Source: Hemerocallis citrina (lineage: Eukaryota > Streptophyta > Magnoliopsida > Asparagales > Asphodelaceae). From it: a stretch of 64,000 bases of DNA. Positions 22,871 through 33,083 of this stretch are shown here, piece after piece (position 1 is the first letter of the stretch; each line of letters opens with the position of its first letter). Under the pieces are notes generated by a model that did not search any database, was not told where the DNA came from, and saw nothing but the letters and a program-made list of their open reading frames with translations. The translations under genes and the position numbers were made by a program. The DNA lies in contig CM030365.1 of the NCBI GenBank assembly GCA_017893485.1, forward strand, positions 30,712,289 through 30,776,288, written 5' to 3'.

Positions 22871-25628
22871 GGTCCACCCGAATGCCAACCATATCTCGGC
22901 CTTCTTCTCCAGTGAGCCTCAACTCCGGCCACCCCCTTGTCAGCACACCCCCGACGACGCCTCCTAGCGCCGCCCTATTTCCCGTCGGAGCACCACCACA
23001 CCCCGAAACCCCTCTCCTCTGTTTCCCGCCCAAGCACGGCAGCGCCGTTGTTCCTCGCCAACTTTGCTCAGCACGACCCCACCGTCGACGCCGCCCCCGG
23101 TTGACTCCAGCACCTCCCCCGCAACCCCCGACCTCTCCTTCTCTGTCCTCGACATTAAAGATTACCAAAACCCAGACCTCCTTTCCTCTCTCCTCGACGA
23201 CTTCACGCTGCCGGCACTGTAGCACCGCCTGAGCGTTGCCATAGTCGCCCCACTGGTCGTCGGCGAAGCCGCCCCCTTGGCTGTGGTGGTCGCAACCTAT
23301 TTTTGATTGTTGCTGTGTACTCTTGCTGTTATTGATTTGGGTTTTATTGCACGTTTATTGCACGTGTTATTGGTGGATTGCTAGTTCGTGGGTTCATTGA
23401 TTCGGGATCCTTATCCCCTTATTCTTGGTATTCATTTTAACCATCTAACAGTCAAGTCATTGTTCTCTTGAATTATTAAATGTATCAAATTCAAGTTTCA
23501 TTGAAATTCTTGCAAGTAGATCATATTCGTTATCATATCGCTGTATTGACTGTCTTCGTTGGGTCTATTGAGAGTTTACACGAGCTAACCCTAATATTCT
23601 TGAAATCGTGTCACTTTTGACTCTAAAGTTTGGATCTTTCATGAGTGCATATAGAATTGATAATAGGGTTATTTATATAATCGTCACACAAATAAATTAT
23701 TGTAGAGACAATTGATAGGCTGCATGTTGTTTGATCGATTGAGAATTGATTGATGATAAATTGATGTATGAGTGTGTTCTAATTTTATTTATCATGTTTT
23801 AACTCCCATCATGCTGATTACACAATTTATTGATTAAAGAATCTATACCCATCATGTTAATTAATTTATTTTCAAGAAAACTACACAAATCTTGTTTATT
23901 GCTTGCTAGCCTATATATTGACTGCTATTTTTGAACCAGTAAACAATCTTAAAATGAATTAATTTATGAATATGAATTGTAGCCTTATCTTTCTAGTTTC
24001 CAGAACATCTTGAATTTTTGAATTCCGAGTTTTGTAGCAAAAGTCATGCCCGTTTTACTATAGCTGTGTTTTTACTTTCAGATTTTCAGATTTTTGTACC
24101 TTTCATGTTTAAACAGTAAAAAGGCTGATCAAATGTTAAAATTTTGTTCTGATAATTTCCTGATTATTAGTAATCATATTTAGGAGTCTAGAAAATATTT
24201 TTAATGAATTTATTATGGAGATTTTGCTATTTCTAAAATTATAATAACAAAATATCGAAATTCTGCCTAAACATGAAACCTGTAAAGAACCACGTGTTTG
24301 ACCTAAATACTTTTATCGGATTTTGAACTTTAAATATGCGTTGGAACCGTGTGGAAGTCTAGTTTCTAGAATTTTGGACGGATTCAGTTTTCGATTTATG
24401 AAACAACAGAAAACTGTATTTTTGTACAGACTAGTCTTGCTGTCCAGAATTATATAGTCAAGATTTTAATAGATTAATTATTCCTATATCGTAGTATTAT
24501 ATGAATTAATGTATGCGTGTTGCATTGCATGATCCTAATACCCTATTGTCATTGTTCTAATTGTCCAATTCAAGTTATCGTCCTATTGTTCCCTATTGAT
24601 ACTATTGTTCATCTCATGTCTCAAATTGCATATTGTATTGTTGCATCGATAAAATAATTAACAAGCCGGGGTTTAAGGGTTGACTTTAGTAGTGGAAAAT
24701 ATAAGGACTATACTCGGAGGAGGGGTCCGTATTTTCCTATTTATTGGTCTATTGGTCTATTGGTCATATCGGTCATCGGTTAATTGTAGATTACTGACTA
24801 CAGTATCTCGATTGATTCGGTCATCGGTTATTATTAAATACTGTTGCCGAGTACATGAACTATAAAATCCACCACAAAGTCTAAACTTAACTTATTTGTA
24901 TGTAGCAACCATGTGGTAAATAGATGGGATGCATGAAGAGCTACATTAGTTAGGATTAAAATAATTAATAGACTTAAGGATCACACCACATTGACGCTGC
25001 ATATTGTTCCTCATTGTTCCTATTGATATCGAATTGATCATTCATTATTGTTACCGAATATTGCATCATTGCTTATAGCCATTGTATCGATTACAGTGAT
25101 ATTGATTATTGATTATCGTGCCATGTTATTGATTCCTATTGATCCATTGATTTATTGTTAACCGTTATTCCATTGTTCACTGCTTTCTCTACTTGCTGTC
25201 CATGACTTGCTCTAAGGACAATTTTCTTCTCTTTTTAGATGAAGTGTATACAGGTAATGAAGGATAATTGCTTAGTGGGATTAGAGAACAGACATTCTAA
25301 AGACTTAATGCTTTCTAATTGCTTGTCGGTTTAATGAACTTATTGAATTGAGACTTGTTGCTATTGTATTGGGATTTATTATTATTTTGGGCTTATGTCC
25401 CGTATTTTTATTATTGTTTCCAGATATTGGATTATTTTACTTGGATATTTTTATATTGCTTCAATTCAAGTATTATTGTTCATGAGATTATTATTATTAT
25501 TGCACAATTATTCTGTATTGATTATATTGTTGAGTTGATCGGATAAACAGCTTATGGGTGACGTTAGTCATTCACTGGGCCAATGTCATGTACTCGTATT
25601 CTGTATTTTTGAAAAGCGGGGCGTGACA
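22870..25628 (+). mobile_element. Partial LTR of family B, copy 3 (5' end unclear)
   Basis: Family-B blocks are present in order: TTGCACGTGTTATTGGTGG with GGGATCC...TTATTCTTGG (about 23360-23430), GGAAGTCTAGTTTCTAGA (about 24353), CAAGCCGGGGTTTAAGGG (about 24664), ACAGCTTATGGGTGACG (about 25549) and the end AAGCGGGGCGTGACA (25628). The start of the LTR, with its TATA region, is replaced by GC-rich sequence. The five bases after the end (TTTGA) have no match upstream, so it is truncated rather than a clean solo LTR. From 25629 to 25760 nothing is assigned. Confidence 0.7.
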
Positions 25629-25760
25629 TTTGAATTTGAGTTTTGGGGGAAAACTTTTAGGAGAAAAATGTCTTTTGGGAGCTTAGATCTTGACCATTGA
25701 TTTCCTTACTATTGAAGGGGAGCCACTTGATAGCTTTTCTTTGTGTTTTATTTTATATAT

Positions 25761-25927
25761 GGGAAAACGGGGTATGAGCAACTTGCTCATTTAGTAAATA
25801 AGCAATTGATGATGTGACATACATGTGATTGGAAAATCCTTAAAAGGGTTAGTTGTCCAATGTATCACATGCATTCCAGATAATCAATTGCTCATTTACT
25901 AAATGAGCAAGTTGCTCATATCCCTTT

Positions 25928-25932
<5 letters not shown>
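25761..25932. mobile_element. MITE with ~50-bp inverted repeats in TA repeats (172 bp)
   Basis: GGGAAAACGGGGTATGAGCA reads inward from the left, and TGCTCATATCCCTTTTACCC closes the right. The inner TTGCTCATTTAGTAAATAAG and its complement extend the inverted repeat to about 50 bp. It is bordered by TATAT on both sides, so the duplication is TA or longer. No coding capacity. Confidence 0.8.

Positions 25933-25960
<28 letters not shown>
25933..25960. repeat. (TA)n microsatellite
   Basis: Uninterrupted TA dinucleotides directly follow the MITE. Confidence 0.95.
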
Positions 25961-25966
<6 letters not shown>

Positions 25967-25968
25967 AC

Positions 25969-26230
25969 CGTCATCTGTGCCTTTGCTATCTCTAGAGCCG
26001 AGTCTCCCTTAGTCCCGTGCTCCATCTAGGCCTTGTCTTTCGGCGTGGCCAAGTGACAAACCGCGTCCATGCAGCTTGTCAAGTCCCCGAGGAAACCATC
26101 GTGCCTCCTGACATGCCAATCGGGGACGGAGACCCTCTTCAGCTCGTCAATCAAAATGTGCTCCACCGTAGCCGTAAGTGGAGGCACCTCGATAGCCAAG
26201 GCCGAACACATGCTCGCCACCTTCGCCACA
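25969..26230 (-). pseudogene. Exon of a coiled-coil transposon-associated protein (TAG inside)
   Basis: On the minus strand the frame runs through VASMCSALAIEVPPL, DELKRVSVPDWHVRRHDGFL, a Cys/His segment and ATPKDKA, then TAG, then MEHGTKGDSALEIAKAQMT. It ends at a clean GTATGT donor at 25968. Orientation and style match the coiled-coil exons at 17795-18212. It could be an upstream exon of the same gene, with the transposon-filled interval between as an intron. The upstream edge merges with the 148-bp tandem repeats. Function unknown. Confidence 0.4.
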
Positions 26231-26565
26231 TGCTTGCCACCTTCGCTGCAAATGCCGAACAAACGGTAATCTGATCAGAAAATGAGAGAAATGGCACTGA
26301 CAGGTCAATGGTCAGCGCTGACCGGTCAACAGTTAATGCCACATGTCTCTCAGCTGTAGTTCGCCGAACGATTGCCACACGCATGCCACCTTCGCTGCAA
26401 AAGCCAAACAACGGTGATCCAATCAGAAAATGAGAGAAATGGTGTTGATCGGTCAATAGTCAGTGCTGACCAGTCAATGGTCAATGCCACGTGTCGCTCA
26501 ACTGTAGTTCGCCGAACGATCGCCACACGTTCGCCACCTTCACCGCAAGCGCCGAACATACAGTG
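26185..26565. repeat. 148-bp tandem repeat, about 2.5 copies
   Basis: TCAGAAAATGAGAGAAATGG occurs at about 26275 and 26423, and TGTAGTTCGCCGAACGAT at about 26355 and 26503, both 148 bases apart. The unit shares the GCCACCTTCGC and GCCGAAC words with the following 167-bp array. Confidence 0.85.
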
Positions 26566-27350
26566 ATCCGAACAAAATTGGGGGAAATTTTTTACCTTTC
26601 GATGCGTGCTCGATTGTGATCAATGGCCCAGATCATGCCATGACGACAGTCAATGGTCAACGCCACGTGCTACTCATCTATAGCTCGCCGCCACTCGGTC
26701 GCCATGTTCACCAAACATGCCGAACAGATATTGATCCGAGCAAAATTAGAGGAAATTTTACCTCCCGATGCGCGCTCGATCGTGACCAACGGCCCAAATC
26801 ATGTCACGTCAACAATCAACGATCAATGCCATGTGTCTCTCATCTGTAGCTCGCCACCACTCAATCGCCACGTTCTCTGAACATGCCATACAGATAGTGA
26901 TCTGAGCAAAATTGGGGAAATTTTTTACCTTCCGATGCACGCACGATCGTGATCAACGGCCCAGATCATGCCACTTCGACAATCAACGGTCAACGCCATG
27001 TGTCGCTAATCTGTAGCTCGCCGCCAGTCGATCGCCACGTTCGCCGAACACCCCGAACAGACAGTGATCTGAGCGAAATTGGGGAAAAATTTGTACCCCC
27101 CGATCCGTGCTCGATCGTGATCAACGGCCCAGATCATGCCACGTCAATAATCAATGGTCAATGCCATGTGTCACTCATCTGTAGCTCGCCACCATTCGAT
27201 CGCCACGTTCGCCGAACACGCCGAACAGACAGTGATCCGAGCGAAATTGGGGGAAAATTTTTACCCCCTGATCCGCGCTCGACCGTGATCAACGACCTAG
27301 ATCATGCCACGTCGACAGTCAACGGTCAACGCCACGCGTCAATATCTCCT
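26566..27350. repeat. 167-bp tandem array, about five copies
   Basis: The core GATCATGCCACGTC-like word lies at 26631, 26797, 26964, 27132 and 27300 (spacings 166, 167, 168, 168). Each unit also has CGCCACGTTCGCCGAACA, ACAGTGATCCGAGC and a GTCAACGGTCAACGCC palindrome-like stretch. Long plus-strand ORFs here only reflect the near multiple-of-three period. Confidence 0.9.
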
Positions 27351-27733
27351 TTCCTGACCGTTCAATTTCCCAGATCTTCACGCCAATAGTGATCAACAGC
27401 TCAAATTTTGCCACATCATCAGCTGATTTAATAAATCATTTTTATCATTAAATTAAATTTTTTATTAAAAAAAATTCCGAAAAAATAATTAAAAATTCAA
27501 AAAAATTAATTAAAAAATTATAAAAATAATTATTAGCTTAGAATATTATTTTTAAATTTCTAAAAATAATTATTAAATTAGAATAATTAATTAAAATTTT
27601 CGAAAATCAATTGTTAAAATTCGGAAAGTGGATAAAAAATTCAGAAAAAGATTAAAAAATGGGAAAAAAATCACAAAAAAATTCAGGAGGCTTTAAAAAT
27701 AATTATGAGTATTTTACAAGTTTAGAAAAGAAT
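27351..27733. other. AT-rich tract of AAAAATAATTATTA units
   Basis: About 300 bp at 27420-27720 consist of irregular AAAAATTAATTAAAAA and TAAAAATAATTATTA repeats. Low complexity, no gene. Confidence 0.6.
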
Positions 27734-28560
27734 TGTCATACTCCTACCATGCTCCAAACCTCCCCGAGAACGCCAATAAATTCTATGAACCACTAGAAAC
27801 GGGGGAACTATTCCTCAAAGGCTGTGAAACTCAGTTTTCAGGAGTGGAGGGCTTGTGATATGGGTAAAAATAGAACTAAATCGGGATCGTTCGAACTGGG
27901 CATGCATCCTAAGGCTCCCAGGGGTAAAACGGTAATTTCACCTATAAACGGAAACTGGGTCTTTTCTAAGCCTAAAGACCCGAAAAACAGGTTTGTCTTA
28001 CAGGGTCAAGGTGATAGCCTATTACGAATCAACCCAGATCATTCAAAGAGTAATTCAAATTTATGATTATCTTAAAAATGCAGTTTAAACTAAAACTCTT
28101 ATCATGAAACGATTTAAACTCTATGGCTTATCCAAAAATACCGGGATATAGAGATAAATGATTATCTCTAAACTGTGTCTAAAGGCGCCTATAAATATCC
28201 CTCTACCTCCATCATGAAGAAGGTAATTAATATTTTTTTCACTAAAGCTCTCTCATAATCTTCCTGAGTACTAACTTGAGCATTGAAGGGTTCGTCGCCG
28301 GGATCCATCCCGATATTTTGAACTTTTTACTGGTTAGCGGCAGCAGCGAGAAAACAGTTAAACGCCAGCAAGAAGTCAAAAATTTTGCTTTTATTGTTTC
28401 TTGAAGAACTCACAAATTATCTGTTAGCTCCCACACTGAAATTAGCAGCAACAACCTCTTATTTTATTTCTAGGTTTATGGGTCTATTCTGTTACTATTT
28501 TATTAATAAAATACGATAATCATATTCTATATTTTCTTTTCAGAGAAAAATGCTCTACAA
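27734..28560 (+). mobile_element. LTR-like fragment, possibly Tat/Athila type
   Basis: It begins TGTCATACTCCTACC. Features in LTR order are a TATAAATATCCCTC box at 28190, CTCTCTCATAATCTTCCTGAGTACTAACTTGAGC (28250-28285, a layout I associate with Tat/Ogre/Athila LTRs) and GGGATCCATCCCGATATT. I find no second copy, no primer-binding site and no target repeat, so this is tentative. The 80-aa ORF at 27824-28066 has no motif. Confidence 0.4.
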
Positions 28561-29151
28561 AGAATTGCTGAAGATAATATACTGTCTAGGAGGTTCATCC
28601 ATTCGGTAGTTATAAGAAAATTACTGAGTCCAAGTGAGATACAAATTCTCCTTAGCAAAAACAAAATTTCCCTTATAAAAAAGCTTTTCTGATTTCAACG
28701 GTCATAGCCGAGAAATGTAGATAATTTTTCAATACGAGATTAAATTTATTCATTCTTTTTCAAGAAATAAAAAGATCCACCATAGTTCCCTAAAATGAAA
28801 ATTAGCTTTATCTCTGATCTCTGATCTCTAATATCTAATCTCTAATTTATAATATTATAATATAATATTATAATGGAAGAGTTGGAGTTGTCATTTGTAG
28901 ACAATCAAGTTCGTGCATCGCCCATGCATAATTAATATAAAGAATGTTACAAATTCGAAGTCAAACAAAGTTGGAGTTTTTACTTTTAAAAATATATGTT
29001 GATTAAGACGTGCATCATACTGTAAATTACTAGCATCAAAGAATGTAAGTGATGTAGCTTGAGACGTTGATGCAAGTTGATGTATGACTTGGTAGGGGTG
29101 GACAGCTATTATCCGAACGGACCAATCCGAACCAATCCAACCCGAACCGAC
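28561..29151. other. Unassigned spacer
   Basis: AT-rich. Positions 28905-28945 resemble a decayed Helitron 3' end (CGTGCATCGC hairpin half), and 29090-29150 has CGAACCxxxCCGAACC words of the kind seen at hAT MITE ends. Neither is complete enough to call. Confidence 0.3.
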
Positions 29152-29416
29152 CTGTTTTCTTTTTTTTGAGGTTAAAGTTGGAATAATGCCACCCTGTTTC
29201 ATTAATAAGAGGTTAATAAAACAATCACGATGAACCGGGAGAAAACAAAAGTACAGTGAAGGAAATAAAAAACCATAATCCCCCAAGAAAGCCTGGGGGG
29301 TGGGTCTAATTACCCATACATCAAACAACCAAAAGTACAGTAGGTCGGTACAAAACACAAAGTAGCAGAGACTTGCGGCTAATGAGATTCTGATGCGACT
29401 GGATGGTGCCAACCCC

Positions 29417-32400
29417 TCAGTCCAGTGTCGGCCCGAACTCTACCTCCTCATCATCAAAATCCTCTACCTGGAAGACTCTGTCTATCCTCCCTCTCGCTCC
29501 TGTGGCCGCAGCTGTGGCCCAAAAAGAAATAAGATGCATGATATGAGTAAGGTTACCAGAATTACTATTACATGAAGCACGAAAATAAAAATTATTTCTG
29601 TCTAGCCATAACACCCATGTTGTTGCCGCAATGGCGATGTACCACACATCCTTCATTTCTTGGCGAATCGAGGCAAATTTGGGGCCAATCCACAAATCCT
29701 CATATTTGCAGGGGTAGTCACCTATTCCTAAGGCTCAGAGTACCTCCACCGTAGTTGCCTTACTTCTTAGGCAGTGAATAAAAAGGTGATTCAAATTTTC
29801 CGCATGCATGTTGCAGAATCCAATGTTGGTCGCAATCTGGGGTTGTCTTTTGGCAAGGTTCTCTCTGGTGAGGATTGCATTATTGAGCAGTAGCCAGAGG
29901 AATACTCTGACTTTAAGGGGGGTTTTCGCCTTCCATAACACCTGTGTCTAGCTAGGTCTGCATCCTCGAAAGTGAATTCGATGATACAGAGATCTGACCG
30001 TGAAAGCTCCCTTGGTCTCAAGCCCCCAATGCATCTGATCTGGGCCTTGGGCGCACATTGCACCAGTCCGTGTGATGTGTGCTTGCAATTCAAGCAATTG
30101 CAGATGTAGTTCTGGGGTAAGCGTTCCTCGAAACGACGGCCTTCCAATTTTCCCTCTTCCAAGTCTCGGCCACAGAAATATTTGATCGACTCGTTTTCTC
30201 ATACAGCTCTGGGACAGTTTCCTTAAGGCTATGAGCACCACATCATTTATCCCACCAGAATCTGGTGGACCGTCCATTACCAATAGTCGATGTAACTGCT
30301 GAATTGAACGGTCCGCTTGCCTTGGTAATTTCTTTCCAGAATCGCGAAACTTTAGACCCTACTCGGAAGCCTAAACTTATCGTACCTTTTCCCTGGAGGT
30401 ATGGTTGAATAAAATCCTGCCATCCTTCTTCGCTGTGGTGAAATACCTTCCACCACCATTTCCCCAGGAGGGCGAGGTTCATATCTTTAAGGTCGATGAT
30501 GCCTAGCCCTCCATGCCTCTTCTTCATGCAAGCAATACTCCATTTGAACAGGTGGTAACCTCTCCTATTCAAATCTGCCCATTTCCAAAGGAATTTTTTT
30601 TCGGATTCGGTCAATCCTTTGGATCACCCATTTAGGAAGCTCAAAAAACGACATGTAGTAGATTGGCAGATTAGACAACACCGAGTTGATAAGAACCACT
30701 CTGCCCCCGAGTGAAAGTAATTTTTCTTTCCAACCAGACAGTCTGTCCTCCACCCTGTCTATGATAGGCAGCCAGTCCAATTTATTGAGTTTCCCTGGCC
30801 TGAGTGGGAGCCCTAGGTATTTGATTGGGAATCCATCCTTCATACAGTTTAGTATGGTGGCATGTTCCCGTGTTTCGTCATCGGATAGGGTAATTGGAAT
30901 CAGCGCACTTTTGTGGAAATTTATTCTAAGGCCTGACCAAACTTTAAAACAGTAGAGGGCCCCTTTAAAGTAGACTGTTTCTGGCCTGGTCCCATTACCA
31001 AAAAGTAGGGTGTCATCTGCGTACTGGAGAATCATGCACCCTTGGTTAGATGCGCTACTGGCCACTAGCGTAATCCAACCTTTTCTCCGACAATTCTCCA
31101 GCATACCCCTTAGCACATCCGCTACGATGGTAAATAGGAGTGGTGATAGCGGATCCCCTTGCCGGAGTCCTTTCTTGCAAGGGAACGGTAGCCCCGGCTG
31201 CCCATTCACCGAGATTGCCGTTTTGTTAGTGTGCAAACACTGTTAGATCCATCTTATCCATTTATTCCCAAATCCCCTTCCTCTGAGAGCTTCCACCAGG
31301 CACTCCCAATCGACAGAGTCATAAGCTTTCTCAAAGTACAGTTTTAGGAGGAAGTTCTTAGAGTTGCTCGTATGGCAGCGGTGGATAACTTTTTCAGTGG
31401 TGGCCACGCAGTCTAGAATACTTCTGCCCTTGATGAAACCCGTCTGAGTTTTGTTGATTAGGCTGTCCATTATACTACCTAGGTGGATGGCCAGGACCTT
31501 TGTGATTATCTTACACGAGCAGTTTATGAGGCTAATCGGTCTAAAATCTCCCACTCTCGTAGACTCCTCCCGTTTGGGTATCAGGACGACTTCCGCAAAG
31601 TTGAACATGCTCAATCTGAGATTGTTGTTAAAAAACTCTTCCATCAGTGTCATAAAGTCCCCTTTAATTTTCTCCCGGAACACTTGAAAGAACATCATTG
31701 GGAAGCCATCTGGCCCCAGTGACTTGTCAGCTCCCATTTGATTGATGGCCTTTTTTACTTCCTCTTCTGAGAAAGGAGCTTCCAAGGTGGATAAAGTTTG
31801 CGTTGATTCGTTTTGGTATGTCTACCAGTAATCATCCCTAAGTGGGATCCTGAAATCATTCTTCTTCCCAAAGAGATCCTTGTAGTAAACTTGAAAGGTT
31901 GTGGAAATCACATTTTCGTCTTGCGCTGTCCCCGTGTTCATCTGTATTGACAAGATTAGGTTGGACCTGCATCTTGCGCTTGCTACTCAGTGGAAGTAGG
32001 TCGTATTCGTGTCTCCCTCTTTGGGCCACAAAATTCTTGACCTTTTGTTGCCATTTAATTTCTTCTAACTTATAGAGATTGGCAATGTTCTGTCGGAGCT
32101 CGAGAAGTCTGTTTCTTTCATCTTGTGATAGGACTCTCGTTTCTTCCAACCTTTCTAGTTCATCAGTTCCTTCCAAAAATGAGTCTTTTGCACGCTAGAG
32201 GGTCGAGAATCTAGATCGATTCCATTTACGCAGTCGCTTCCTTAATCTGTGGATTTTTTCACATCATCAGGCTGCAGCATCCGTGCCAGCAACGGGGAGT
32301 GCCCAGTTTTCCATTACCATATGGTGAAACCCCTGAATTTCTAGCCAGGCCTTCTCAAATCTGAATTTCCTAGGCCTTTGAGCTCCCTGTACCCCAGTAT

Positions 32401-33083
32401 CAAGTAGGATCGGAGTATGATCTGACGTAGGTCTAGGGATCAATCTAGATGTTGCTAATAGGAACTTAGCCTCCCAATCCATCGATACTAATATCCTGTC
32501 CAATGTGGCCATGATCGGAGCAGACTGCATGTTAGACCACGTAAATATTCTATCATTAATTGGGATATCTATCAGCTCTAGTTCCGTGATCACCCTATTG
32601 AACTCTTCTCTATGCCTGTTGCTGGAACCTCTTCCCTTGTGCTCGAAAGCAAATCTGGTAATATTGAAGTGCCCCCCCAACAATCCAGGCTCCCGGCCAT
32701 CGGAGTCGAATACTGACCAGCTCTTGCTAGAGCATCACGCTCTGTAGCCATATTCGGTCCATAAACAACAGTGATTGTCTGCATCCACTTATCAGATCGT
32801 CGTTCCAGTTAGGTAGTCAGGGAGAATGTTCTACTATAAACCTCGGAACAAGTGAGCAAGTCCGGGTTGAAACCAATAGCAATTCCCCCCGAGGCTCCCA
32901 CAGACGGGCGTAGAACCCATTCCTTGATTCTGTTCCCCCTAACCTCTTGAGTTTGGCCTTGTGCACAAGTTTGGTCTCCTGTAACCCTACCACTTCCGCC
33001 TTGGACTTGTTGATGACGTCCCTAACCATATCTCTTTTCCCTCTATCCCCTAGCCCCCGGACATTCCAGAATAGTGTATTCAT
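29417..33083 (-). pseudogene. LINE ORF2: endonuclease, RT, zf-RVT (broken)
   Basis: The ATG at 33083 opens NTLFWNVRGLGDRGKRD with VVGLQETKL, the start of the APE-type endonuclease. A later block has GGHFNITRF, where relatives have GDFN, so a catalytic Asp is His; it also has TSDHTPILL. RT: SLGPDGFPMMFFQ, VVLIPKREES, FRPISLINCSCKIITKVLA, QTGFIKGRSILD, then motif A as LKLYFEKAYDSVDW (Asp to Tyr), a stop at about 31241, GLRQGDPLSPLLF and the intact LQYADDTLLF. The C-terminal part has LWKAKTPLKVRVFLWLLLN and a Cys/His cluster of the zf-RVT type, ending at 29417. Several frame changes; inactive. Confidence 0.9.

Noticed and set aside
22734..23232. Overlapping ORFs of 163 aa (minus) and 152 aa (plus)
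   Set aside because: GC-rich Pro/Arg/Gly strings open in both strands; they lie in an LTR leader-like tract without any motif.
19542..25628. A single LTR element running from 19542 to 25628
   Set aside because: The bases before 19542 (CCCTT) and after 25628 (TTTGA) do not match, and the two ends belong to different LTR families.
26616..27389. Long plus-strand ORFs (77-146 aa) with repeated INGPDHATST-like segments
   Set aside because: They follow the 167-bp tandem array, whose period is near a multiple of three; stops fall between units and there is no domain.
28905..28945. Possible decayed Helitron 3' end (CGTGCATCGC...)
   Set aside because: The hairpin is incomplete, the CTRR end is missing and no 5' end could be found.
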